Shown here one piece after another: positions 57,201 to 64,000 of a DNA stretch of 64,000 nucleotides. How positions within the stretch are numbered: position 1 is the stretch's first letter; every line of letters begins with the position of its first letter. The position numbers were made by a program, and so were the translations under genes. Source of the stretch: Pseudomonadota bacterium (GTDB lineage: Bacteria; Pseudomonadota; Gammaproteobacteria; Xanthomonadales; Xanthomonadaceae); contig JAFECB010000014.1 of NCBI GenBank assembly GCA_018242365.1, positions 62,001 to 126,000 of the forward strand, written 5' to 3'. The notes under the pieces were generated by a model. That model was not told the DNA's origin and made no database searches. It worked only from the letters and a program-made list of their open reading frames with translations.

Positions 57201-57417
57201 CGCGCAAGCGCACCCGGCGCACCAGGTCGGCGGCGGTTTCCTGCGCCATCGCGTGGTCGCTGGGCGGAAGCTCGGCGATGGCCAGCAGCTCGCGCACATG
57301 GCTGGCTTCATCGACCGACCAACCCGCGGTGATCGCCGCGCGCGGGGATGCCGAAATGGCGGGAAGCTCCGGGCTCAGGATGGCTGAGACGGAGACTGGC
57401 GTGGAATCGCTGCTCAT
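54202..57417 (-). CDS. putA: Bifunctional proline dehydrogenase / L-glutamate-gamma-semialdehyde dehydrogenase
   Basis: 1071-aa proline catabolism enzyme. The N-terminal half is the FAD-dependent proline dehydrogenase barrel (SISIKLSALHPRY, RLVKGAYWDAEVKRAQ, and the ELLP-type end RRLLENGANSSFVNRI). The second half is the NAD-dependent dehydrogenase (NFPLAIFLGQIAAALAAGNAVIAKPAEQT, IAETGGQNAMI, catalytic C860 in SAGQRCSAAR). No ribbon-helix-helix domain precedes the first domain, so it is not the self-repressing type. ATG 57417 fixes the start. The apparent 2079-aa frame upstream is antisense to coxBA. It is divergent from the cytochrome oxidase operon. Confidence 0.96.
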   Translation of the reverse strand: MSSDSTPVSVSAILSPELPAISASPRAAITAGWSVDEASHVRELLAIAELPPSDHAMAQETAADLVRRVRLRAKDQGVVEAFMRQYDLGSEEGVLLMCVAEALLRIPDQATADALIRDKLGDANWKRHLGQSDSLLVNASTWGLMLTGKLVVLADDTKRDVHGAFQRLVGRTGEPMIRLAVRQAMKIMGHQFVLGRTIAEALARSRKGEGASYRYSFDMLGEAALTAADAARYLDAYRMAITAIGQDYAPHRTQAADAVFSAPSISIKLSALHPRYEHAKRARVMAELGPRILELAQQAKAFGIGFTIDAEETDRLELSLDLIEATLTDPSLDGWNGYGLAVQAYQKRAPRVIDFLADLARRSGRRIPVRLVKGAYWDAEVKRAQVEGQAAYPLFTRKQNTDVSYLANARRMLDAGTALYPMFATHNAQTIATVYQMARRMADRRDFEFQKLHGMGDGLYAEVVPANRLDAPCRVYAPVGSHEDLLPYLVRRLLENGANSSFVNRITDEAIPVEDLIHDPVAFVSALDSIPHPRIPLPVDLYRSQHQPRDNSMGINLANDNDLRALAESLNSAGAGSWTAGPLVPGASPSGAFAEATNPADRREVVGRWQATDAITLEHALVNAVAAQPAWDATPASARAAILEHAASLLEARMPAYMAMCTKEAGKTLIDGIAEVREAVDFLRYYALQAREHFAPMALPGPTGEANQLQLAGRGVFACISPWNFPLAIFLGQIAAALAAGNAVIAKPAEQTNLIGYAAIKLLHEAGIPQDVLQYLPGDGATVGAALTRDPRIAGVCFTGSTETARAINRALASRDAGPIATLIAETGGQNAMIADSSSLPEQVVKDALGSAFTSAGQRCSAARVLLVQDDIADKVIHMLAGAMAELTVGDPGLPSTDVGPVIDEDAKAILVAHAERMKTAAKPIAEAKLGAGCEHGTFFAPIAWELKSIAELDREKFGPALHVVRWKADELDAVVDAINATGYGLTLGIHSRIDATIDRIVTRAKVGNIYVNRNQIGAVVGVQPFGGQGLSGTGPKAGGPHYLPRFATEKTVTVNTTAAGGNASLLTLGD

Positions 57418-57510
57418 GCGCGCGTGGGTCGCTCCGGCGGGGCCGAATAGTGTAAGCCAGCGCGTCTTCCCGCACCGTACGGTTGCCGTAAGCGGGCATC
57501 GCCAGTAATC

Positions 57511-57524
57511 TTGATGGAGGTCAA
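57511..57524. promoter_or_regulatory. FNR/ANR-like site upstream of the cox operon
   Basis: TTGATGGAGGTCAA matches the FNR/ANR dimer consensus TTGAT-N4-ATCAA except for one base; the GTCAA half is also found in ANR sites. It lies 128 nt upstream of coxB and 94 nt upstream of putA, so it could regulate either. An oxygen-sensing regulator controlling an aa3 oxidase makes sense biologically. CRP-like regulators with similar sites cannot be excluded. Confidence 0.55.
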
Positions 57525-57651
57525 GCCGGCCGCGGCACTGCTGTGGTTGGCATGAACAGGTTAGGTTCCGGGGCCCCGACAACGCGCGGTTCGGGCGGTT
57601 TTTGCGCCCGGGGACTCGGCAGGCGGACTGCAAATTCAAGGCTCTGACGTG

Positions 57652-58629
57652 ATGACATCCGGTCGTTTGAAACTGCTCGCGGCGGCACTGCTTGCCGCCT
57701 GTCCCTGGGCTCTGCACGCCCAACCGGCTCCAGCCGGCCCCGCAGACCCGCATCCCTGGCAACTCAACCTCGTTCGCGGGGTGACGCCGACGTCGCAGGC
57801 CGCCTACGACGCCCACATGATCGTGCTGTGGGTGTGCGTGGTGATCGGCGTGCTGGTGTTCGGCGCGATGGCGATCGCGATTTTCCGCTTCCGCAAGTCC
57901 AAGGGCGCGGTGCCGGATACGGGCTTCACCCACAGCACCAAGCTGGAAGCGATGTGGACGGCGATCCCGATCCTGATCCTGATCGGTCTGGCCTTCCCGG
58001 CGACCAGCGGCCTGTTGCGCATGTACGACACGCGCGACTCGGAAATGACGGTCAAGATCACCGGCTACCAGTGGATGTGGAAGTACGAGTACCGCGGCGA
58101 GGACGTGAGCTTCACCAGCCGCCTCGCCCAGCACAGCAACGAGCTGCGCCAATCCGGTGGTGTCATCAATGCCGCAGAGGATCCGCACTACCTGCTTGAA
58201 GTCGATCACGAGCTGGTGCTGCCGGTCGATACCAAGGTGCGCTTCCTGCTGACTGCCGACGACGTCATCCACTCCTGGTGGGTGCCGGCGCTGGGCTTCA
58301 AGCAGGACGCGGTGCCCGGTTTCGTCAACGAGGCCTGGGCGCGGATCGAGACCCCCGGGATCTACCGCGGCCAGTGCGCCGAGCTGTGCGGCAAGGACCA
58401 CGGCTTCATGCCGATCGTGGTGCGCGCCGTGAGCAAGCAGGAATTCGCCGCGTGGCTGGCCGCGAAGAAGGCCGAGCACGCACCACCGGCCGCGCCGGCC
58501 CCTGCGGCTCCGGCTCCGGCGGCAACGCCTGAGGCAGCACCGGCCGAAGCGGCCCCTGCCGCCGCCGCGCCGGCAGAGGCGGGCTCCGCACCTGCCGCCA
58601 CGCCTGCCGCGCCCGCAACGGCCGGCTGA
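57652..58629 (+). CDS. coxB: Cytochrome c oxidase subunit II
   Basis: 325-aa subunit carrying the CuA centre. It has a signal peptide (to about residue 23), two membrane helices (VLWVCVVIGVLVFGAMAIAIF and AIPILILIGLAFPATSGLL), then a cupredoxin domain with VIHSWWVPALG and the CuA ligands C242, C246, H250 and M253 (CAELCGKDHGFM). The aromatic electron-entry motif YQWMWKYEY is present. The last 50 residues are an Ala/Pro-rich tail without heme c. ATG 57652 was preferred over GTG 57649. It is the first gene of the operon, 30 nt before coxA. Confidence 0.96.
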   Translation: MTSGRLKLLAAALLAACPWALHAQPAPAGPADPHPWQLNLVRGVTPTSQAAYDAHMIVLWVCVVIGVLVFGAMAIAIFRFRKSKGAVPDTGFTHSTKLEAMWTAIPILILIGLAFPATSGLLRMYDTRDSEMTVKITGYQWMWKYEYRGEDVSFTSRLAQHSNELRQSGGVINAAEDPHYLLEVDHELVLPVDTKVRFLLTADDVIHSWWVPALGFKQDAVPGFVNEAWARIETPGIYRGQCAELCGKDHGFMPIVVRAVSKQEFAAWLAAKKAEHAPPAAPAPAAPAPAATPEAAPAEAAPAAAAPAEAGSAPAATPAAPATAG

Positions 58630-58659
58630 TCCACGCACCGCATTCGATAAGGCAAGCAC

Positions 58660-60282
58660 ATGTCCGCGACCCACCCAGACGCCATTGGCCACGACCACGG
58701 CCACGATGCCCACAAGCAGGGCTTCATCGACCGCTGGTTCTTCTCCACCAACCACAAGGACATCGGGACGCTGTACCTGGTGTTCAGCTTCGTGATGGTG
58801 ATCGTCGGTGCGGCGATGTCGGTCGGTCTGCGTGCCGAATTGGCCGAACCGGGCCTGCAATACATGAAGCCGGAGTTCTTCAATCAGCTCACCGCGATGC
58901 ACGCGCTGGTGATGATCTTCGGCGCGATCATGCCGTCCTTCGTCGGCCTCGCCAACTGGATGGTGCCGCTGCAGATCGGCGCGCCGGACATGGCGTTGCC
59001 GCGCATGAACAACTGGTCGTTCTGGATCATGCCGTTCGCGTTCGCGCTGCTGTTGGTGACCTTCTTCCTGCCCGGCGGCGCACCGGCCGGCGGCTGGACG
59101 ATGTATCCGCCGCTGTCGTTGCAGGGTGGCTACAACCTTGCGTTCGCGATCTTCGCCATCCACATGATGGGCGTCAGCTCGGTCATGGGTGCGATCAACA
59201 TCATCGCCACCATCCTCAACATGCGCGCGCCGCAGATGGACCTGCTGAAGATGCCGATCTTCTGCTGGACCTGGCTGATCACCGCGTTCCTGCTGCTGGC
59301 GGTGATGCCGGTGCTGGCCGGTGCGGTCACCATGCTGCTGACCGACCGTTTCTTCGACACCAGCTTCTTCAATGCCGCCGGCGGCGGCGACCCGGTGATG
59401 TACCAGCACATCTTCTGGTTCTTCGGCCATCCCGAGGTCTACATCATGATCCTGCCGGCGTTCGGGATCGTGTCCGAGATCATCCCGACCTTCAGCCGCA
59501 AGCCGATCTTCGGCTACCAGGCGATGGTCTACGCGACTGCTGCAATTGCCTTCCTGTCCTTCATCGTGTGGGCGCACCACATGTTCGTGGCGGGCATGCC
59601 GCTGGGCGGCGAGATCTACTTCATGTTCGCCACCATGCTGATCTCGATCCCCACCGGGGTGAAGGTGTTCAACTGGGTGACCACCATGTGGCGCGGCTCG
59701 CTCACCTTCGAAACCCCGATGCTGTGGGCAATCGCCTTCGTGGTGCTGTTCACGATTGGTGGTTTTTCCGGCCTGATGCTGGCGATCGTGCCGGCCGACT
59801 ACCAATACCACGACACCTATTTCGTGGTCGCCCACTTCCACTACGTGCTGGTGACCGGCGCGCTGTTCGCCATCATCGCCGCCATCTACTACTGGTGGCC
59901 GAAGTGGAGCGGCCGCATGTACAACGAGACGCTGGGCAAGATCCACTTCTGGTGGACGCTGGTGTTCGTCAACATGGTGTTCTTCCCGCAGCACTTCCTC
60001 GGCCTGGCCGGCATGCCGCGCCGCATCCCGGACTACAACGTGGTGTTCGCGGACTGGAATCTGGTCAGCTCGATCGGTGCGATCTGCATGTTCCCGACGC
60101 CGTTCTTCATGGCATTCATCCTGTGGCGTTCGCTGAAGACCGGTGCCAAGGCCGAAGCCCGTGCCTGGGAGGGCGCGCGTGGTCTGGAATGGACGGTGCC
60201 GTCGCCGGCCCCGCACCACACCTTCCACACGCCGCCGGAAATCCATCCGGGCGATCTCGCCCACGACGACCCCACCCACTGA
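58660..60282 (+). CDS. coxA: Cytochrome c oxidase subunit I (aa3 type)
   Basis: 540-aa 12-helix core subunit. RWFFSTNHKDIGTLYLVF opens the protein. The CuB and cross-linked Tyr motif is GHPEVYIMILPAFG, with the paired His at WAHHMF and the heme ligands HFHYVL late in the sequence. The K- and D-channel region (ANWMVPLQIGAPDMALPRMNNWSFW) fits A-type heme-copper oxidases. The complex reduces O2 to water and pumps protons. Confidence 0.98.
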   Translation: MSATHPDAIGHDHGHDAHKQGFIDRWFFSTNHKDIGTLYLVFSFVMVIVGAAMSVGLRAELAEPGLQYMKPEFFNQLTAMHALVMIFGAIMPSFVGLANWMVPLQIGAPDMALPRMNNWSFWIMPFAFALLLVTFFLPGGAPAGGWTMYPPLSLQGGYNLAFAIFAIHMMGVSSVMGAINIIATILNMRAPQMDLLKMPIFCWTWLITAFLLLAVMPVLAGAVTMLLTDRFFDTSFFNAAGGGDPVMYQHIFWFFGHPEVYIMILPAFGIVSEIIPTFSRKPIFGYQAMVYATAAIAFLSFIVWAHHMFVAGMPLGGEIYFMFATMLISIPTGVKVFNWVTTMWRGSLTFETPMLWAIAFVVLFTIGGFSGLMLAIVPADYQYHDTYFVVAHFHYVLVTGALFAIIAAIYYWWPKWSGRMYNETLGKIHFWWTLVFVNMVFFPQHFLGLAGMPRRIPDYNVVFADWNLVSSIGAICMFPTPFFMAFILWRSLKTGAKAEARAWEGARGLEWTVPSPAPHHTFHTPPEIHPGDLAHDDPTH

Positions 60283-60294
60283 GCATTCGCGGTG

Positions 60295-60432
60295 ATGGCC
60301 CCCCAGCCCGAGCGTGACCCGGATGCCGTTGCCGCTGCGCGCAAGCGTGCGCGGCGCACGGTGTGGGTGCTCGCGCTGGCAGCGGTTGCGCTGTATGCAT
60401 GGGTGATCCTGACCGGCGGGGGCATGCGATGA
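60295..60432 (+). CDS. Small cytochrome-oxidase-associated membrane protein
   Basis: 45-aa protein too short for usual ORF cut-offs. The sequence starts [20 protein letters not shown], then has one hydrophobic helix ([20 protein letters not shown]), and its stop overlaps the ctaG start (ATGA). A small single-helix protein of this kind between coxA and ctaG is known in beta- and gammaproteobacteria as a putative oxidase small assembly protein. Position, coupling and the basic-helix layout support it as a real gene. The start lies 12 nt after coxA. Confidence 0.72.
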   Translation: MAPQPERDPDAVAAARKRARRTVWVLALAAVALYAWVILTGGGMR

Positions 60433-61013
60433 GCAAATCACCGCTCGGTGCGCTCGGGGTGTGGAAGATGCTGGGCCTCTCGCTGGGGGCGTTCGTATTC
60501 GCCTTTTCGATGGTGCCGCTGTACCGGATCACCTGCGAGAAGGTGCTCGGCGTGCGGCTGGAGAAGGGCCCGACCACCGCGGTGGCGACGACGGCGAATG
60601 ATGCCGACGCGCGCTGGGTGACGGTGCAGTTCGATGGCGGCGTGAACTCCCGGCTGCCGTGGCGGTTCGCGCCGGAGCAGGCGCGGATGCGGGTGCAGGT
60701 CGGTCGCCAGTACGAGGCGCTGTATTCGGCCCGCAATGTGTCCGACCACGCCATCGTCGGCAATGCCGTGCCCTCGATCGCACCGTCGCAGGCCTCGCGT
60801 TATTTCAACAAGACCGAATGCTTCTGCTTCACCGCGCAGACCCTGGCACCGGGTGAATCGCGCGACATGCCGGTGCGGTTCATCATCGATCCGGCGCTGC
60901 CGCACGGCGTGCAGACCGTCACCCTGTCCTACACTTTCTACAAGAACGAAGCCCAGACCGCGGCACTCGCCACGGGCAACGGGCCGACTGGAGCGGTTCG
61001 CGCCGCCCCCTGA
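60429..61013 (+). CDS. ctaG: Cytochrome c oxidase assembly protein CtaG/Cox11
   Basis: 194-aa copper chaperone inserting CuB into subunit I. It has one N-terminal helix ([23 protein letters not shown]) and a periplasmic immunoglobulin-like domain with the copper-binding CFC at residues 131-133 ([10 protein letters not shown]) and [10 protein letters not shown] at the end. It is coupled to the preceding 45-aa gene by a 4-nt overlap and 27 nt before coxC. Confidence 0.95.
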   Translation: MSKSPLGALGVWKMLGLSLGAFVFAFSMVPLYRITCEKVLGVRLEKGPTTAVATTANDADARWVTVQFDGGVNSRLPWRFAPEQARMRVQVGRQYEALYSARNVSDHAIVGNAVPSIAPSQASRYFNKTECFCFTAQTLAPGESRDMPVRFIIDPALPHGVQTVTLSYTFYKNEAQTAALATGNGPTGAVRAAP

Positions 61014-61040
61014 TCCATTCAACTTTTCCGGAAACACACC

Positions 61041-61931
61041 ATGGCCAATGCCCACGCCGCACACGGTAGCCACGCCCAGGACGCCTACTTCGTCCCCAGC
61101 AAGAGCCGCTGGCCGATGGTCGCCTCGATCTCGCTGTTCACCACCATGCTCGGTTTTGCCTGCTGGTTGAGCGAAGTCAGCTGGGGTCGTGAGGTGTTCT
61201 TCCTCGGCATCGCCCTGCTGGTCGCGACCGCCTTCGGCTGGTTTGCCGAAGTGATCCGCGAGTCGGTGGGCGGCCACTACAACAAGCAGGTCGATAAATC
61301 GTTCCGGATGGGGATGGTGTGGTTCATCTTCTCGGAAGTGATGTTCTTCGCCGCGTTCTTCGGCGCGCTGTTCTATGCCCGCACCTTCGCGATGCCGTGG
61401 CTGAACGGCGAGGGCCATGGCATCGAGACCCATGCCGTGCTGTGGTCCGGTTTCTCCGGCGGCTGGCCGAGCAATGGCCCGGCCAATTGGGGCGGCAGCT
61501 ATCAGACCATTCCGGCCTGGGGCCTGCCCCTGCTCAACACGATGCTGCTGCTGAGTTCGGGCGTCACCATCACCATCGCCCACCATGCCCTGAAAGCCGG
61601 CAAGCGCGGCGTGCTGCTGGCCTTCCTGGCCGCGACCGTGCTGCTGGGCTGGACGTTCCTGTACTACCAGGTGCATGAGTACATGCACGCCTACAACACC
61701 TTGAACCTGACTCTCGGTTCGGGCATCTACGGTTCGACCTTCTTCATGCTGACCGGCTTCCACGGCGCGCACGTCACGCTGGGCACGATCATGCTGGCGG
61801 TGATCTGGTTCCGCTGCGCCAAGGGCCATTTCAGTGCCGATAACCACTTCGGTTTCGAAGCGGTGGCGTGGTACTGGCACTTCGTTGACGTGGTCTGGCT
61901 GGGCCTGTTCGTGTTCGTCTACGTGCTGTGA
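61041..61931 (+). CDS. coxC: Cytochrome c oxidase subunit III
   Basis: 296-aa seven-helix subunit. Typical features are SRWPMVASISLFTTMLGFACWL, the conserved glutamate in RMGMVWFIFSEVMFFAAFFGALFYAR, HHALKAGKRG and the FHGAHVTLGTIMLAVIW and VAWYWHFVDVVWLGLFVFVYVL closing helices. There is an extended loop (residues about 115-160) with several glycines. It is followed by a strong hairpin, so this is probably the end of the first transcription unit. Confidence 0.96.
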   Translation: MANAHAAHGSHAQDAYFVPSKSRWPMVASISLFTTMLGFACWLSEVSWGREVFFLGIALLVATAFGWFAEVIRESVGGHYNKQVDKSFRMGMVWFIFSEVMFFAAFFGALFYARTFAMPWLNGEGHGIETHAVLWSGFSGGWPSNGPANWGGSYQTIPAWGLPLLNTMLLLSSGVTITIAHHALKAGKRGVLLAFLAATVLLGWTFLYYQVHEYMHAYNTLNLTLGSGIYGSTFFMLTGFHGAHVTLGTIMLAVIWFRCAKGHFSADNHFGFEAVAWYWHFVDVVWLGLFVFVYVL

Positions 61932-61960
61932 GCCGTGGCGACCGGATGAAGCGTTGCAAC

Positions 61961-61983
61961 GAGGGCCGGCGATGCCGGCCTTC
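61961..61983. terminator. 10-bp hairpin between coxC and the convergent DUF2909 gene
   Basis: GAGGGCCGGC (61961-61970) pairs with GCCGGCCTTC (61974-61983) over loop GAT, with one G-T wobble. The position between convergent genes and the strength of the stem suggest a transcript end; the following T tract is minimal. Confidence 0.6.
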
Positions 61984-62006
61984 GTGCGTTCACGTCCGCT
62001 GACGCA

Positions 62007-62225
62007 TCAGCCTGCGGATTGACCCACGTCGTGCGGCTTGATCCAACCCATGTGGATGCCGAGCACCAGGATCAGGACCAGCAGGATGCTGAGGCCCACC
62101 CGCCAGGTCAGTGAATTCACCGTGCGCTTGCTGCTGCTCTTGTCGACCAGCATGTAATACAGCCCGGCACCGAGGTGCCAGAGGATGAGGAGCAGGAATC
62201 CAACGATGAGCAGGGTCTTGAACAT
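62007..62225 (-). CDS. Twin-transmembrane DUF2909 protein
   Basis: 72-aa protein with two helices (TLLIVGFLLLILWHLGAGLYYMLVD and VGLSILLVLILVLGIHMGWI), matching the DUF2909 pattern seen next to surf1 and cox genes. ATG 62225. It points against the operon and ends between coxC and surf1. It is likely a small inner-membrane component linked to oxidase assembly, but the function is unproven. Confidence 0.85.
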   Translation of the reverse strand: MFKTLLIVGFLLLILWHLGAGLYYMLVDKSSSKRTVNSLTWRVGLSILLVLILVLGIHMGWIKPHDVGQSAG

Positions 62226-62300
62226 GCCGTTCTGCTTGCTTCGCATGCCGGGATCGCCCGGCGCAGGGGAGGCATTATCGCAATCCCGGGGGGCGTGGCG

Positions 62301-63053
62301 GTGAAGCTGCCGTGGGGACGTCTGATCATCTGGTGGCTGCTGGCCTTGCTGGTGGCTGCCGGCTTCGCGCAGGCCGGGCGCTGGCAGCTCTCGCGCATGC
62401 ACGAAAAGCAGGCGATCCTCGATGACGCCGCGCAGGCGCTGACCCGCAACAACCCGCAGCCGCTGTTGCTGGCTTCCGATCCCAAGCGTGCGACCGCCTA
62501 CGACTGGAGCGAAGGCAATGGCCGCATCCTCAATGTCACCCTCTGGCTGGACAACCAGCAGCGTGACGGCGTGGTCGGCGTGCGCATGTATTGCGTGCTG
62601 CTGCCGGATCTCGGCGGACAGGCGCTGCTGGTGGATGCCGGGTGGCGCCCGATGGGCGGGGATCGCGTCTTGCCAGCGTTCGGCTGCCCCGCGCGCGGCG
62701 ACCAGCATGTGCGTGGCCTGCTGGCACCTCCGCCCGCGGAAGGCCTGCAACATGGCGCGGCGATGGCTGCGGCCGGCCCCGAGCGCTGGCTGGCGGCGCG
62801 CATGGACATGCCGTCCGTCGCGGCGACCTTGCGCTTGCCGATGAAGCTGGCACCGCGCGTGCTGCGGTTGGACTCGCAGCGCCGTGCCAACGACGACGGG
62901 GTGATGGCGGCGCCGAACGAACGCGAACTGGCGATCCTGCCCAACACGCTGACGCCGGAGCGCCACCTCGGCTATGCGGTGCAATGGTTCGGGCTGGCGC
63001 TGACGGTGTTGGTCGTCGCGCTGGTGCTGACAATCAGGACGTTGCGCAAATGA
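62301..63053 (+). CDS. SURF1 family cytochrome oxidase assembly protein
   Basis: 250-aa inner-membrane protein involved in heme a insertion into oxidase. It has two helices at the ends (LIIWWLLALLVAAGFAQAGRWQLSRM and YAVQWFGLALTVLVVALVLTI) and a periplasmic domain with LLVDAGWRPM. The near-terminal GYAVQWF is a SURF1 hallmark. The GTG at 62301 has a G-rich ribosome binding site about 8 nt upstream; a GTG at 62295 would add two residues. Its stop overlaps the next start by 4 nt. Confidence 0.9.
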   Translation: MKLPWGRLIIWWLLALLVAAGFAQAGRWQLSRMHEKQAILDDAAQALTRNNPQPLLLASDPKRATAYDWSEGNGRILNVTLWLDNQQRDGVVGVRMYCVLLPDLGGQALLVDAGWRPMGGDRVLPAFGCPARGDQHVRGLLAPPPAEGLQHGAAMAAAGPERWLAARMDMPSVAATLRLPMKLAPRVLRLDSQRRANDDGVMAAPNERELAILPNTLTPERHLGYAVQWFGLALTVLVVALVLTIRTLRK

Positions 63054-63631
63054 GCGAGCAAACCACCACATCGTCCGTGCAGCGCCGCAATCGCGGCACC
63101 TTGCTGCTGATCGTCGGCCTGAGTTTCGGTGCCATGCTGGTCGCCGGCTTGCTGCGCTTTTCCGGCTGGCGTCCCTCGGGTCACGTCAACAAGGGCCAGA
63201 TGCTGCAACCGTATGGCGATCTGCGCGAGTTCTCGCCGATCCAGGCCGATGGCCGTCCGTATCGATGGGCCGACTCGCCGCGCACCTGGCGGATCGTGGC
63301 CGCGCCGCGCGACTGCAGCGGCAATCGCCAGCCGCAGTGCGTCAAGCTGCTGGAGAACCTCGACAAGGTCTGGCGCATCATGGGCCGCGAGGCGGATCGC
63401 GTGCACGTGTTGTGGATCGGGCCTGCCCCCGGCGATGTCAGCGGCTTGCGCGAAGTGCACCTGCTGCGCCCGGACCCGCGCCTGTCGGCCGCGCTCAACG
63501 GGAGTGATGATCCCCACGGCGATCCGGTCTGGCTGATCGACCCGAATGGCTTCGTGGTGATGCGTTATGCACCCGGTGCCGATCCGGGCGACTGGCGCTA
63601 CGACCTTTCCAAGCTGTTGAAGATCAATTGA
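63050..63631 (+). CDS. Thioredoxin-like membrane protein of the cytochrome oxidase cluster
   Basis: 193-aa protein with one N-terminal helix (TLLLIVGLSFGAMLVAGLLRFSGW) and a soluble domain resembling a Sco/thioredoxin-like fold: TWRIVAAPRDCSGNRQPQCVKLLENLDKVWRIMGREADRVHVLWIG, then a WLIDPNGFVVMRYAPGADPGDWRYDLSKLLK end typical of Sco-like proteins. The usual CxxxC copper motif is replaced by C-x7-C. It is coupled to surf1 and 3 nt before ctaA, so a role in oxidase assembly is inferred. Confidence 0.78.
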   Translation: MSEQTTTSSVQRRNRGTLLLIVGLSFGAMLVAGLLRFSGWRPSGHVNKGQMLQPYGDLREFSPIQADGRPYRWADSPRTWRIVAAPRDCSGNRQPQCVKLLENLDKVWRIMGREADRVHVLWIGPAPGDVSGLREVHLLRPDPRLSAALNGSDDPHGDPVWLIDPNGFVVMRYAPGADPGDWRYDLSKLLKIN

Positions 63632-63634
63632 GCC

Positions 63635-64000
63635 ATGACCCAGACCTCACGGTCACATCTGTATCGCCATTTCCACCGGATCGCCTGGCTGGCGACGGCT
63701 TTGGCCGCCTGCCTGATCGTGTTCGGTGCCTTCGTGCGCCTGTCCAATGCCGGCCTCAGTTGCCCGGATTGGCCGACCTGCTACGGCCGTGCGACCTGGC
63801 CGACCCGCGTTGACCAGATTGTCGATCACGCCGCCACCGCGATCCGCGCGGTCGATCCGAGCAAGGCCTGGCGCGAGCAATTCCATCGCATGGTCGCCGG
63901 CGTGCTCGGCGTGCTGGTACTGGTGCTGGCCCTGCTGGCAGCGCGCAAGCGGCGCTGGGGAATCGGGCAGATCCTGACGGCCGCCGCACTGGTCGCCACC
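63635..64000 (+). CDS. ctaA: Heme A synthase, N-terminal part (runs off window)
   Basis: First 122 residues of a COX15/CtaA-type protein, which converts heme o to heme a. The N-terminal helix ACLIVFGAFVRLSNAGLSCPDWPTCYG is diagnostic, and the first heme-ligand segment REQFHRMVAGVLGVLVLVLALLA follows. No stop is reached before the window ends. It is the last visible gene of the surf1-thioredoxin-like-ctaA unit. Confidence 0.94.
   Translation, partial: MTQTSRSHLYRHFHRIAWLATALAACLIVFGAFVRLSNAGLSCPDWPTCYGRATWPTRVDQIVDHAATAIRAVDPSKAWREQFHRMVAGVLGVLVLVLALLAARKRRWGIGQILTAAALVAT

Noticed and set aside
57418..60441. Very long open frame on the minus strand joined in-frame with putA
   Set aside because: It is exactly antisense to coxB and coxA, is rich in His, Arg and Gln as GC-rich shadows are, and shows no protein-family feature. 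PutA starts at 57417.

Overview
The window is high-GC, densely packed chromosomal DNA. Gene content and order point to the family Lysobacteraceae (Xanthomonadaceae, Gammaproteobacteria). The evidence is a metB-homoserine dehydrogenase pair, pilT and pilU next to yggS-proC-DUF4426, and an HprK-containing sugar-independent PTS cluster behind rpoN-hpf and lptABC-kdsCD. The genus cannot be fixed from sequence alone. No rRNA, tRNA, CRISPR array, prophage or complete insertion sequence was seen.

Layout. 1-6220: methionine/threonine branch enzymes (MetB, homoserine dehydrogenase), a MASE1-GGDEF-EAL cyclic-di-GMP protein, L-serine dehydratase and a small glutaredoxin-like protein. 6217-15334: YceI, a very large periplasmic-sensor hybrid histidine kinase, an S33 peptidase, hemE, a lone WGR-domain protein, a VOC protein, aroB-aroK and dodecin. 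15361-21970 is the most accessory-looking stretch. It holds a winged-helix/Ser-Thr kinase/TPR fusion protein divergent from a MORN-plus-ankyrin lipoprotein, followed by three small envelope proteins of unknown function and a remnant of a second ankyrin gene. 22084-29764: pdxH, a DUF4426 lipoprotein, proC-yggS, pilT, pilU, yqgE-ruvX-pyrB. The pilT/pilU and pilU/yqgE gaps carry repeats.

29769-41564 is one long minus-strand run. In transcription order it reads kdsD-kdsC-lptC-lptA-lptB (LPS precursor synthesis and transport), rpoN-hpf, hprK-rapZ, EIIA-HPr-EI, mgtE and a cold-shock/DUF1294 membrane protein. 41620-52537: ibaG-murA, a macro-domain deacetylase coupled to an L,D-transpeptidase, a bacterial PH-domain protein, MAPEG, an M28 peptidase, then gpmI-envC-ctpA and a rhomboid protease. 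52718-64000: a FadL-type porin, a strong terminator, bifunctional PutA, and the aa3 cytochrome c oxidase operon (coxB-coxA-small protein-ctaG-coxC, then surf1-thioredoxin-like-ctaA), which runs off the right edge. An FNR/ANR-like site lies before coxB.

The clearest non-coding discovery is a pair of about 160-bp elements (27554-27714 and, inverted, 44229-44388). They share terminal repeats, CTAG-like flanks and the same series of hairpins, with compensatory base changes in the stems. They are best read as a structured MITE family. The clearest protein-level oddities are the DNA-binding/kinase/TPR fusion and its neighbourhood, and an rpoN reading frame that runs 74 nt into hpf.
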